A stretch of 64,000 nucleotides of DNA from JAMXLO01 sp963794185 (GCA_963794185.1 CAWCDM010000022.1:31640-95639), one strand, 5' to 3'; shown: positions 18,540 through 26,971, counted from the stretch's first letter. Numbers and translations: made by a program. The notes: generated by a model not told the origin, from the sequence alone.

Positions 18540-19607
18540 GTGCAGCAGCAGCCGGCCGATGTGCGATCCCCGGAACAGAGCGTCCCGCTCGACTGGTCCG
18601 CGGTGCGGGCGCATCTCGCCGCGCATGGGATGCGGTTGGACGACGATCCGCCGCCGCGCCAGTTCGCCGGCGGCCTCGCCAACCTGAATTTCCTGATCCA
18701 TCTCGACGGCAAGCCAGCCGTGCTACGCCGGCCGCCGCTCGGCGAGCTGCCGGCCGGCGCCTACGACATGGCGCGCGAGTTCCGCATCCTGAAGCAGCTT
18801 CCCGATGCGCTGGCCTTCGTGCCGCGCGGTCTGTTCCTGTGCACCGACGCAACAGTCATTGGGGCGCAGTTCCAGATCATCGAGTACCGGCCGGGCCTGG
18901 TGATCCGCGAACACCTGCCCCCGGAACTGCACGACCGCCCGGAAGTTGGCGCGCGCCTGTCGCAGGTGCTGCTGGAGACGCTCGCGGCGATCCATGCGGT
19001 CGATGCCGAGGCGGTCGGGTTGGGTGACCTGGGTCGGCCGCAGGGCTTTCTGTCGCGCGCGGTGTCCGGATGGCGCAGGCGCGGCCTGGCGGCACTGGAG
19101 GAAGGCACCGAACTGCTGCATGCCGAACTGGGCGCCTGGCTGGAGCGCCACCTTGTGCCGGATGGTCCGCCGGCACTGCTGCACAACGATTTCAAGCTGA
19201 ACAACATGATCCTGAACCCGCGCGACCTATCGCCGGTCGCGGTGGTGGACTGGGACCAGGGCACGCGCGGCGATGCGCTGTTCGATTTCGCCACGCTGCT
19301 GAGCTACTGGGTGCATGCCGAGGATCCGCCGGCGCTGCACGAAATGGAACAGATGCCGGCCGACGAGGGCGGCTTCTATCCGCGTCAGCTTGCGGTGGCG
19401 ACCTACGCCGCGCTGAGCGGGCGCGACGTTTCCGACTTCCTGTTCCATCGCGTGCTGGCGATGTACAAGCTGGGCGTGATCTTCCTGCAGCTCGGCTATC
19501 GCTGGCGCAGCGGCGCGACCACCGAGCCGCGTTATGCCGGCCTCACCGCGATCGGCACCGGCATCGTCGAGTTCGCCCACGAGATCGCCCAAAGGCACGC
19601 ATTTTAA
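18540..19607 (+). CDS. APH-type phosphotransferase (ACAD10/11 or LvaA-like kinase)
   Basis: A 355-residue protein from GTG 18540, with GGGAGA upstream. It has the aminoglycoside-phosphotransferase fold: a nucleotide-binding start (FAGGLANLNFLIHLDG), the catalytic Brenner motif HNDFKLNN (HxDxxxxN) and a metal-binding VVDWDQGTRGD. This subfamily accompanies acyl-CoA dehydrogenases: in Pseudomonas LvaA phosphorylates 4-hydroxyacyl-CoA, and in animals the domain is fused to the dehydrogenase in ACAD10/ACAD11. Here an acyl-CoA dehydrogenase gene starts 16 bases downstream, which supports such a role. True aminoglycoside resistance is unlikely. Confidence 0.8.
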   Translation: MQQQPADVRSPEQSVPLDWSAVRAHLAAHGMRLDDDPPPRQFAGGLANLNFLIHLDGKPAVLRRPPLGELPAGAYDMAREFRILKQLPDALAFVPRGLFLCTDATVIGAQFQIIEYRPGLVIREHLPPELHDRPEVGARLSQVLLETLAAIHAVDAEAVGLGDLGRPQGFLSRAVSGWRRRGLAALEEGTELLHAELGAWLERHLVPDGPPALLHNDFKLNNMILNPRDLSPVAVVDWDQGTRGDALFDFATLLSYWVHAEDPPALHEMEQMPADEGGFYPRQLAVATYAALSGRDVSDFLFHRVLAMYKLGVIFLQLGYRWRSGATTEPRYAGLTAIGTGIVEFAHEIAQRHAF

Positions 19608-19623
19608 TGGGACGCGCATTCTG

Positions 19624-20793
19624 ATGGATTTCTCCCTCTCGCCGGAGTTGCAGGACCTGCAGCAGCGCACGCGCAGCTTTATCCGGGACAAAATCATCCC
19701 GCTGGAAGGCGACACCCGGCAGACCGCGCATGGACCGACCGAGGCGTTCCGCCACGAGCTGGCAGCGCTTGGGCGCGAGGCTGGGCTGCTTGCCCCGCAT
19801 GCCTCGGCGGAATTCGGCGGGCTTGGTTTGAACAATGTCGGCAAGGCGGTGGTGTTCGAGGAGGCCGGCTACTCGCTGCTCGGCCCCGTCGCGATGCACA
19901 TCTTCGCGCCCGACGAAGGCAATATCCACCTGCTTGAGGTGGTGGCCACGCCGGAGCAGAAGGAGCGCTGGCTGCGTCCGCTGGCCAGCGGGGCCATCCG
20001 CTCCTGCTTCTGCATGACGGAGCCCGCGCCGGGTGCCGGATCTGATCCCTCCGCGCTGAACACCACCGCGGTGAAGGACGGCAACCATTGGGTGATCAAC
20101 GGCACCAAATGGTTCATCACCGGCGCGCATGGCGCGGGCTTCGCCATCATCATGGCCAAGGGCGAGGACGGCGCCGCGACGATGTTCCTGGCCGACATGG
20201 ACCAGCCGGGCATCGAGATCGTGCGCACGATGGACAGCCTGGACCAGGCGTTCACCGGCGGCCATGCGGTAGTGCGGTTCAACGATCTGCGCGTGCCCGC
20301 CGGCGATATCCTGGGCGAGCCCGGCAAAGGGTTCCGCTACGCACAGGTACGGCTGGCGCCGGCGCGGCTGACGCACTGCATGCGCTGGCTCGGCACGGCG
20401 CGGCGCGCGCACGACATTGCCGCGGGGTATGCCGGCAGCCGCGAGGTGTTCGGGGCGAAGCTGGTGAACCACGAGGGTGTCGGCTTCATGCTGGCCGACA
20501 ACGAGATCGACATCCGCATGAGCCGCCTGGCGATCTGGCACACCGCCTGGGTGCTGGACCAGGGCGCGCGCGGCACCACCGAATCCTCCATCGCCAAGGT
20601 GTTCTGCTCCGAGGCAATCTGGCGCGTGGTCGACCGCTGCGTCCAGGTGCTGGGCGGCCAGGGCGTCACCGGCGAGACGCTGGTGGAGCGCATCTTCCGC
20701 GAGGTGCGCGCGTTCCGCATCTACGACGGCCCGTCCGAGGTGCACCGCTGGTCGCTGGCGCAGCGCGTCGCGCGGCAGGGGGCGAACTGGTGA
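19624..20793 (+). CDS. Acyl-CoA dehydrogenase (ACAD10/11 or LvaC-like)
   Basis: A 389-residue protein from ATG 19624 (MDFSLSPELQDLQQRTRSF). It is full length for the family: a central flavin-binding segment (SCFCMTEPAPGAGSDPS), VINGTKWFITGA, and the C-terminal DGPSEVHRW with the likely catalytic glutamate. It is a soluble FAD enzyme acting on an acyl-CoA. It lies 16 bases after the APH-type kinase gene, so the two are probably co-transcribed. The pair resembles LvaA/LvaC and the two halves of ACAD11, which convert 4-hydroxyacyl-CoAs through a phosphorylated intermediate. The substrate is inferred. Confidence 0.88.
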   Translation: MDFSLSPELQDLQQRTRSFIRDKIIPLEGDTRQTAHGPTEAFRHELAALGREAGLLAPHASAEFGGLGLNNVGKAVVFEEAGYSLLGPVAMHIFAPDEGNIHLLEVVATPEQKERWLRPLASGAIRSCFCMTEPAPGAGSDPSALNTTAVKDGNHWVINGTKWFITGAHGAGFAIIMAKGEDGAATMFLADMDQPGIEIVRTMDSLDQAFTGGHAVVRFNDLRVPAGDILGEPGKGFRYAQVRLAPARLTHCMRWLGTARRAHDIAAGYAGSREVFGAKLVNHEGVGFMLADNEIDIRMSRLAIWHTAWVLDQGARGTTESSIAKVFCSEAIWRVVDRCVQVLGGQGVTGETLVERIFREVRAFRIYDGPSEVHRWSLAQRVARQGANW

Positions 20794-20864
20794 TCGCGAT
20801 TGCTGACCTTCTGACGCCTCAGCGGTGTTCGACGTCGACTGGACGACGGACTAGCATCCTCGGT

Positions 20865-21198
20865 ATGGCGGAGCTTCGAGCAAACCACCTGATCACTGAT
20901 CCGATCGTGTCCCGATTTCGCTCCGCACTGGACACGCTCTATCACGACCGCATCGAACGCGTCGTGCTGTTTGGCTCGCGCGCGCGGCGATGCAGATGCG
21001 GACTCTGATTATGACATCGCAATATTCTTGCGCGACTTTGCTGATCGCTGGCGGGAAATGGACCTGCTGGTACCGCTGGTCACCGACATTCTGGAGGAAA
21101 CCGGTCTGGTGATTCATCCGTTGCCGTACCCCGCGGGCGCCTGGCGAGAACGTACGCCGCTGATGCACGATGTGCGGCGAGACGGCATTGACCTGTGA
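20865..21198 (+). pseudogene. MNT-type nucleotidyltransferase (antitoxin-like), one frameshift
   Basis: ATG 20865 gives MAELRANHLITDPIVSRF and then ERVVLFGSRAR. A one-base change in the CG-rich run near 20985-20992 moves the reading into the frame GDADADSDYDIAIFLRDF, which continues to 21198. Joined, the text has the nucleotidyltransferase signature GSx10DxD (GSRARGDADADSDYD) and would be about 111 residues, normal for a MNT protein. The stop overlaps the next gene's GTG. Such proteins pair with HEPN toxins and AMPylate them. The conserved halves and the CG run suggest a sequence error. Confidence 0.75.
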
Positions 21199-21578
21199 CT
21201 CCCGAAGCCGACCAGCATCTGGCCAAGGCGCGACAATCGCTGGCCAAGGCCGCAAGGATGTTGGCGGCCGAAATGCCCGATGAGGCCGGGCGGGTCGCCT
21301 ACCTGGCCAGCTTCCACGCGGCACAGTCGCTGATATTCGAGCACACGGGTCGAACACCGAAGACGCACCAGGGCGAGCGCAGCCAATTCGGCAGGCTCGC
21401 TGTCGCCGAGCCGCGAATTACCCTGCCGCTGCGGCAGTTCCTGACGCGCGGCTATGACATCAAGTCATTGGCCGATTATGCGATTGGTCCGGATGCGATG
21501 GTGCCCGTCCAGGAGGCCATCAATGCGGTTGAGACGGCAACCTTGTTTGTCGAATGCATCGAGGGGTTGCTGCTCTGA
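21195..21578 (+). CDS. HEPN domain protein (HepT-like toxin candidate)
   Basis: A 127-residue helical protein. GTG 21195 overlaps the stop of the nucleotidyltransferase (GTGA), so translation is probably coupled. It has the HEPN family segment VAYLASFHAAQSLIF followed by RTPKTH (residues 53-58), which matches the RNase-type Rx4-6H motif. HEPN proteins of MNT/HEPN modules are typically RNases silenced by AMPylation from the MNT partner. Whether this copy is active is unknown. The module sits between an acyl-CoA dehydrogenase and a thiolase gene and is probably a mobile insert between them. Confidence 0.75.
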   Translation: MTPEADQHLAKARQSLAKAARMLAAEMPDEAGRVAYLASFHAAQSLIFEHTGRTPKTHQGERSQFGRLAVAEPRITLPLRQFLTRGYDIKSLADYAIGPDAMVPVQEAINAVETATLFVECIEGLLL

Positions 21579-21666
21579 TGCGTGAGGGCATGCCGCGACA
21601 TCGGCCTCCAGTCGCCAATGCGGACCCGATCCGCTAGGTTCCCGCTTCCGGATCAGGAGATCTGTC

Positions 21667-22836
21667 ATGACCGAAGCCTGTATCGTCGGCTGGGCGCATT
21701 CGCCGTTCGGCAAGCTGGACGACGCCGACATCGAATCGCTGATCGGCCGCGTCGCCGGCGCGGCGATCGAGGATGCCGGCATCGCCCCCGGCGAGATCGA
21801 AGCGGGCTTCGTAAGCCTGTTCAACAACGGGTTCTCCAAGCAGGATTTTCCCGCATCCCTAGTGCTGCAGCACGTGCCGGAACTACGCTTTCGGCCGATC
21901 ACGCGCTACGAAAACGCCTGCGCCTCCGGGTCCGCCGCGGTGCACGGCGCACGCGATTTTCTCGCGGCTGGCCGGGGACGCTTCGCTTTGGTCGTCGGCG
22001 TCGAGAAGATGACCGCGACACCAGGCGCCGAGGTCGGCGACATCCTGCTGAAGGCGAGCTACCAGAAAGAGGAGGCGGACATCCCGGCCGGGTTTGCCGG
22101 CGTGTTCGGCCGCATCGCCGAACGCTATTTCCAGCGCTACGGTGACCAGTCGGATGCATTGGCGGCGATCGCGGCGAAAAACCACAGGAACGGCGCCGAC
22201 AACCCCTATGCCCAGATGCGCAAGGACCTCGGCTTCGAGTTCTGCCGCCGCGTCAGTGAGAAAAACCCGTATGTGGCGCCGCCGCTGAAGCGGACCGACT
22301 GCTCGCTGGTGTCGGATGGCGCCGCCGCGCTGGTGATGACCGATGAGGAGACGGCGCGCGCCATGGGCAAGGCGGTGCGGTTCCGCTCCGCGGTGCAGGT
22401 GAACGATTTCCTGCCGATCTCCCGGCGCGACATCACGTCCTTCGAGGGTGCCGCGGAAGCCTGGCGGCGCGCGTTGGCCGGAGCGAACCTGAAGTTGGGG
22501 GAACTGTCATTCGTGGAATCGCATGACTGCTTCACCATCGCCGAACTGCTGGAGTACGAGGCGATGGGGCTCACGCCACACGGCCAGGGTGCGCGCGCGG
22601 TGCTGGAAGGCTGGACGGCGAAGGACGGCAGGCTACCGGTCAATCCATCCGGCGGGTTGAAGGCGAAGGGCCATCCGATCGGCGCCACCGGCGTTTCGAT
22701 GCATGCGATCACCGCAATGCAGCTCACCGGCCACGCGGGAACGATGCAGTTGCCGAAGGCGGACATTGCCGGCGTGTTCAACATGGGTGGCGCGGCAGTG
22801 GCGAACTACGTGTCGATCCTGGAGGCGGTTCGCTGA
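21667..22836 (+). CDS. Thiolase, SCP2/acetyl-CoA acetyltransferase type
   Basis: A 389-residue protein from ATG 21667, with CAGGAGAT upstream. The nucleophilic cysteine is in ENACASGSA (C85); ESHDCFT and KGHPIGATG carry the usual catalytic histidines. It is of the SCP2-like thiolase group, which in bacteria usually cleaves or condenses 3-ketoacyl-CoAs with bulky or branched chains. These enzymes often come with a DUF35 (zinc-ribbon/OB) partner, which is absent here. It lies after the kinase/acyl-CoA dehydrogenase pair and may serve the same beta-oxidation-like route. Confidence 0.88.
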   Translation: MTEACIVGWAHSPFGKLDDADIESLIGRVAGAAIEDAGIAPGEIEAGFVSLFNNGFSKQDFPASLVLQHVPELRFRPITRYENACASGSAAVHGARDFLAAGRGRFALVVGVEKMTATPGAEVGDILLKASYQKEEADIPAGFAGVFGRIAERYFQRYGDQSDALAAIAAKNHRNGADNPYAQMRKDLGFEFCRRVSEKNPYVAPPLKRTDCSLVSDGAAALVMTDEETARAMGKAVRFRSAVQVNDFLPISRRDITSFEGAAEAWRRALAGANLKLGELSFVESHDCFTIAELLEYEAMGLTPHGQGARAVLEGWTAKDGRLPVNPSGGLKAKGHPIGATGVSMHAITAMQLTGHAGTMQLPKADIAGVFNMGGAAVANYVSILEAVR

Positions 22837-22851
22837 ACCCAAGGAGGCTGT

Positions 22852-23211
22852 ATGCAGGACGTACCCAAAGATACCGCTGCGATCAAGGACTACCACGCGC
22901 ATGTCTACTACGACCCCGGCAGCAAGGACCGCGCCACCCTGCTGCGCAAGTGGGTGGAGGAGCGCTTCGCCATGCGCATGGGGAGCTGGCACGACGATCC
23001 GGTCGGACCACACGTACAGGCGATGTACCAGATCGCATTCGCACCCGAGCTGTTTCCCACGCTGGTGCCGTTCCTGATGATGAACCGGATGGGGTTGACG
23101 GTGCTGGTGCATCCGCAATCCGGTCGCCCGCGCGACGACCATACGTTGAACGCGGTCTGGCTCGGCCAGGTTCTGCCCGTGAAGACTGACGTGCTGCGCG
23201 AGGTCGGGTAA
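22852..23211 (+). CDS. DOPA 4,5-dioxygenase family protein
   Basis: A 119-residue protein from ATG 22852 with AAGGAGG upstream, 15 bases after the thiolase gene. It has the family landmarks: DYHAHVYYD with two histidines near the start, GPHVQAMYQIAF, and LTVLVHPQSGRPRDDHTLNA. Relatives open catechol rings (fungal DOPA dioxygenase) or are uncharacterised bacterial proteins. The histidines could bind a divalent metal. Co-transcription with the thiolase is likely; the actual substrate is unknown. Confidence 0.75.
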   Translation: MQDVPKDTAAIKDYHAHVYYDPGSKDRATLLRKWVEERFAMRMGSWHDDPVGPHVQAMYQIAFAPELFPTLVPFLMMNRMGLTVLVHPQSGRPRDDHTLNAVWLGQVLPVKTDVLREVG

Positions 23212-23252
23212 ATTCGGCGCCCCCAGGACAGACCGGCGAACGCCACGTCCTA

Positions 23253-23656
23253 GTCATTGCGAGCCAGAGGCGAAGCAATCTCGGGCAAGATTATGCAATG
23301 CGTTCGAGCGTGCCGGGTCGCTTCGCTCCTAAGCCGGCAGAGCCGGAACCAAAAAGGCAAAGCCTCTCCCTCGGCCGTGCGGGCAAATTTGGATGTTCCG
23401 CCAATTCCCGCCCGCCCGATTGTTCCCGCATCAGCGGGTGCAAACGATAAGAACCCTGTAGGTTCAGGCCATTACGGCACGCTGAGCATTGCACCGCGGC
23501 CTTTCAATCGCAACGGATTTCTACGCAGAAAGCGCGAAGAGTTGGGTGGTAGGGGATAACAAGAAAAGGGGAAGAGTTTGCTCCCAACAGCCCGTTGTCG
23601 GGGAATTTCTCATACAGGGCGGGTCGGCGAGCGGCCGGTGTGGAACTCGCAATGAC
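23253..23656. repeat. Intergenic stretch bounded by an 11-bp inverted repeat
   Basis: GTCATTGCGAG (23253-23263) is the exact inverse of CTCGCAATGAC (23646-23656). The left end continues into GCGAAGCAATCTCG, similar to the arm at 7074. The 404-base stretch between holds no convincing gene; short frames on both strands have no ribosome binding site or family resemblance. Such CATTGCGAGC...GAAGCAATC units are dispersed in many proteobacterial genomes. This could be a non-autonomous element or two facing copies of a short repeat. Confidence 0.55.
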
Positions 23657-23745
23657 AATCGGGGGCGAACCGGCTCCTTAGCTTGACATCCCCCGGCCCG
23701 GCTTCATCATCCGGTCATACGGGATACGTCCCAAGGGGATTACGA

Positions 23746-24957
23746 ATGTCCGCGCTCGACCGATGCCTGAACGTCTATGACCTGCGTGCGGCGTCAAAAC
23801 GCCGTCTGCCGAAAGCCGTGTTCGAGTTCGTCGATCGCGGCAGTGAGGACGGTATTGCGGTCGCCAACAACCGCAACGCGTTCGAGCGCATCAAGCTGCG
23901 GCACCGCGCGCTGGTCGATGTGTCCGGCCGCACCATGGCCACCACGCTGTTCGGCAAGCCGGTGTCGATGCCGTTGGCAATCGCCCCCACGGGCGCCGCT
24001 GGCCTCTGCTGGCACGAGGGCGAACTGGAACTGGCGAAGGCCGCCGCAAAGGCGAAGATCCCGTTCACGCTGGCCACCGGCGCGATGACCTCGATGGAGA
24101 AGATCGCGCAGGAAGCCGGCCCCAGTGTCGGCGGCCGCCTGTGGTTCCAACTCTATGTCTGGAACCGCCGCGAGTTCTCCTACCAGCTTATCGAGCGCGC
24201 CCATCGTGCCGGGTTCGAGGCGCTGATAGTCACGGTCGACACCATCGTGCCGCCGAACCGCGAATACAACACGCATAACGGCTTCCTGCTGCCGTTCACG
24301 CCGAATGTGCGCTTCACGCTCGACATCATGCGACATCCGGTGTGGTTCACCAACGTGCTGATGAAGTACTTCACCACCATCGGCATGCCGCGCAACGAGA
24401 ACTACCCGGACGAATATCGAAGGATGTCGCGCAACGATCCCACCACTGCCGAGATGACTCGCCAGGATTCGCTATCGTGGGAGGATATTCGAATTTTCCG
24501 CGACAAATGGCCGGGCATCCTGATGATCAAGGGCATCAACCGCCCGGACGACGCGGTGAAGGCGATGGAGTACGGCGTGGACGGCATCGTCGTGTCCAAC
24601 CATGGCGGGCGCAACATGGACAGCGTCGTGGCCTCGATCGATGCGCTGCCGGATATCGCCGAGGCGGTCGGCGAACGCGGCACGGTCATTCTCGACTTCG
24701 GCGTGCGCCGCGGCTCCGATATTGCCAAGGCGCTGGCGCTCGGGGCCAAGGCGGTGCTGACCGGACGCGCGACGCTCTACGGCACCGCAGTCGGCGGCGA
24801 GGCGGGCGCTTTCAAGGCAATCAACATCATCCGCAACGAACTCGACAAGACCATGGCCTATACTGGCTGCCGCTCGGTGGACGAGGTGACCACCGACATC
24901 TTCTTCGGCGGTCGCCAGGGCAACCGGCTGCGCGACATGGTGATGGACACGGTGTGA
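23746..24957 (+). CDS. FMN-dependent 2-hydroxyacid oxidase, tandem copy 1
   Basis: A 403-residue protein from ATG 23746, with AAGGGGAT upstream. It is a member of the glycolate oxidase/lactate dehydrogenase family: WFQLYVW, IVTVDT, ILMIKGI and the catalytic VSNHGGRNMD are present. The N-terminal active-site tyrosine of the family (Y24 of spinach glycolate oxidase) aligns with Phe in VFEFVDRGSED. The usual DSG of the FMN phosphate site is DFG here (VILDFGVRRG). It would oxidise an L-2-hydroxyacid to a 2-oxoacid; the substrate is unknown. Its stop overlaps the start of a close paralogue of the same length. Confidence 0.85.
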   Translation: MSALDRCLNVYDLRAASKRRLPKAVFEFVDRGSEDGIAVANNRNAFERIKLRHRALVDVSGRTMATTLFGKPVSMPLAIAPTGAAGLCWHEGELELAKAAAKAKIPFTLATGAMTSMEKIAQEAGPSVGGRLWFQLYVWNRREFSYQLIERAHRAGFEALIVTVDTIVPPNREYNTHNGFLLPFTPNVRFTLDIMRHPVWFTNVLMKYFTTIGMPRNENYPDEYRRMSRNDPTTAEMTRQDSLSWEDIRIFRDKWPGILMIKGINRPDDAVKAMEYGVDGIVVSNHGGRNMDSVVASIDALPDIAEAVGERGTVILDFGVRRGSDIAKALALGAKAVLTGRATLYGTAVGGEAGAFKAINIIRNELDKTMAYTGCRSVDEVTTDIFFGGRQGNRLRDMVMDTV

Positions 24958-26168
24958 TGGCCCGCCTCGACCGCTGCCTCAACGTCTACGATCTGCGCGC
25001 CGCGGCGCAGCGCCGGCTGCCGAAGGGCGTGTTCGACTTCGTCGACCGCGCCACCGAGGACCATATCGCGGTCGCCAACAACCGCTCCGCGTTCGAGCGC
25101 ATCAAGCTGCGCCACCGCGCGCTGGTGGACGTCTCCGGCCGCAGCGTCGCCACCACGTTGTTCGGCAAGCCGGCCAGCCTGCCGATGGCGATCGCACCAA
25201 CGGGTGCCGCCGGCCTGTGCTGGCACGAGGGCGAACTGGAATTGGCCAAGGCAGCGGCAAAGGCCAAAATCCCGCTGACGCTGTCCACCGCGTCGATGAC
25301 CTCGATGGAGAAGATCGCCAAGGCCGGAGGACCCGAGGTCGGCGGGCGGCTGTGGTTCCAACTCTACGTCTGGAAGCGCCGGGACCTATCGCATCAGTTG
25401 ATCGAGCGCGCCAACCGCAACGGGTTTGAGGCCCTGATCGTCACCGTGGACTCGCCGGTGTCGGCGAACCGCGAGTACAACACCCATAATGGCTTCGGGC
25501 TGCCGTTCAATCCAACGGTGCGCTTTACCTTCGACATGATGCGCCATCCTGCCTGGGTCACCGGCGTGCTGATGAAGTACTTCACTTCGATCGGCTTTCC
25601 ACGCCACGAGAACTACCCGGAGGACTACCGCCAGTCGGTGCTCAGCGGCGTCGGTGCCCGCGATGCGCTGCGGGCGGACTCGCTCGACTGGAACGACATC
25701 GCAAAGTTCCGCGATATCTGGCCGGGCATCCTGATGCTGAAGGGCGTCAACCGTCCGGACGATGCGGTGAAGGCACTGAGCTACGGCATCGACGGCATTG
25801 TGGTGTCCAACCATGGCGGGCGGAACATGGACAGCGCGGCGGCGACGCTCGACGTGCTGCCGGAGATAGCAGAGGCGGTGGGCGACCGCATGACGCTGGT
25901 CCTGGACTCCGGCGTGCGGCGGGGTTCGGACATCGTGAAGGCGCTGGCGCTCGGCGCGAAGGCGGTGCTGACCGGGCGCGCAACGCTCTACGGCACGGCC
26001 GTGGGCGGCGAGGCGGGTGCGCTGAAGGCGATCGACATCCTGAAGAACGAGGCCGACAAGACCATGGCCTATACCGGCTGCCGCACGGTCGACGAGATCA
26101 GCACCGACATCTTTTTCGGCCAGCGCGAGGGCAACCGGCTGCGTGACCGGGTGACGGACAGCGTCTGA
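24957..26168 (+). CDS. FMN-dependent 2-hydroxyacid oxidase, tandem copy 2
   Basis: A 403-residue protein whose ATG overlaps the previous stop by one base (TGATG), so translation is coupled. It is clearly a duplicate of copy 1: the same length and long identical stretches such as CLNVYDLRAA and GAKAVLTGRATLYGTAVGG. It keeps WFQLYVW, the catalytic VSNHGGRNMD and the standard DSG (VLDSGVRRG), but like copy 1 has Phe at the Y24 position (VFDFVDRATED). Divergence in the substrate loop (VPPNREYN versus VSANREYN) suggests a shifted preference or a heteromer. No regulator is adjacent. Confidence 0.85.
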   Translation: MARLDRCLNVYDLRAAAQRRLPKGVFDFVDRATEDHIAVANNRSAFERIKLRHRALVDVSGRSVATTLFGKPASLPMAIAPTGAAGLCWHEGELELAKAAAKAKIPLTLSTASMTSMEKIAKAGGPEVGGRLWFQLYVWKRRDLSHQLIERANRNGFEALIVTVDSPVSANREYNTHNGFGLPFNPTVRFTFDMMRHPAWVTGVLMKYFTSIGFPRHENYPEDYRQSVLSGVGARDALRADSLDWNDIAKFRDIWPGILMLKGVNRPDDAVKALSYGIDGIVVSNHGGRNMDSAAATLDVLPEIAEAVGDRMTLVLDSGVRRGSDIVKALALGAKAVLTGRATLYGTAVGGEAGALKAIDILKNEADKTMAYTGCRTVDEISTDIFFGQREGNRLRDRVTDSV

Positions 26169-26171
26169 ACG

Positions 26172-26333
26172 CTACTTCCCTCGCGTGACCGCCTGGCCGA
26201 GCGCCAAGCCGGCGCCCAGCATGATTGCGCTGGTCGCCATGGTGGAGATGGTCAGCCCGATCATCGCCCCGGCCAGCCAGGACGGCATTTCCGGCCGTCG
26301 TGGCCCGGAGACTTCCTTGCTTCTGCGCATCAT
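26172..26333 (-). CDS. Small single-span membrane protein
   Basis: A 53-residue frame starting at ATG 26333 (a second ATG follows at once), with GGGAG about eight bases upstream. The N-terminus is basic (MMRRSKEVSGPRRPEM) and is followed by one hydrophobic span of about 25 residues (WLAGAMIGLTISTMATSAIM...). No family is recognised. It is convergent with the second hydroxyacid oxidase gene, four bases from its stop. Support is the ribosome binding site and the clear basic-then-hydrophobic layout. Confidence 0.5.
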   Translation of the reverse strand: MMRRSKEVSGPRRPEMPSWLAGAMIGLTISTMATSAIMLGAGLALGQAVTRGK

Positions 26334-26422
26334 CGTCAGTCGACTCCCATATCATTAAAGATGCATGCTGATCGTAGTGGATCAAGAGACAATTAACATC
26401 CGGTGAAACAGCGGAGGGGCGA

Positions 26423-26971
26423 ATGGCGCGCGTGCCGTATCTCGAGCAGTCGGATCTGTCGGCGGAGAACCAGGATCTGCTGAAGCGCCGGATCAGTCTG
26501 TTCCAGGCGCTGGTGAACTCGCCGAACGCGGCGCGTGCGTTCTCCGGGCTGGGTCAGTTCATCCGCTTCGGCAGCAAGCTCGACCCACGCCTGCGCGAGC
26601 TGGCGATCCTGCAGGTCGGCTGGCTGGCGCGCTCGCCCTATGAATGGTCGCACCACGTCAAGATCGGCCACGATTTCGGCGTGACCGACGACGACATCAG
26701 GGCGCTGATCGACGACACCGAGGGCAAGCCGACGAAGCTCGACCCGCTGGGCAAGGCCGTGCTGCGGGCTGCCCGCGAAATGACCACCGGCGGCGCGATG
26801 TCCGATGCCAGCTTTGCTGCGCTGCAGGAGGCACTCGGCAACGAGCAGGTGGTGGACCTGACCATCACCATTGCCTTCTACAACGCCGTGGTCCGCGTGC
26901 TGGCGACACTGCAGATCGACGTCGAGGAGGACTATATGCCGTATCTTCGGCAATTCCCGCTCCCCGGCTGA
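26423..26971 (+). CDS. Carboxymuconolactone decarboxylase family protein
   Basis: A 182-residue protein from ATG 26423 with GCGGAGG upstream. The core segment RLRELAILQVGWLARSPYEWSHHVKIG is the family signature, given here in part (RELAILQVGWLARS, YEWSHHVKIG). It lacks the CxxC pair of AhpD peroxidases, so it is closer to the decarboxylase-like branch with unknown activity. A helical C-terminus (LTITIAFYNAVVRVLATL) completes the fold. It lies 12 bases before alanine dehydrogenase and may be co-transcribed. Confidence 0.82.
   Translation: MARVPYLEQSDLSAENQDLLKRRISLFQALVNSPNAARAFSGLGQFIRFGSKLDPRLRELAILQVGWLARSPYEWSHHVKIGHDFGVTDDDIRALIDDTEGKPTKLDPLGKAVLRAAREMTTGGAMSDASFAALQEALGNEQVVDLTITIAFYNAVVRVLATLQIDVEEDYMPYLRQFPLPG

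Noticed and set aside
18540..19607. Aminoglycoside resistance gene
   Set aside because: Although the fold is APH-like, the direct linkage to an acyl-CoA dehydrogenase and the sequence type favour the LvaA/ACAD11 kinase group.
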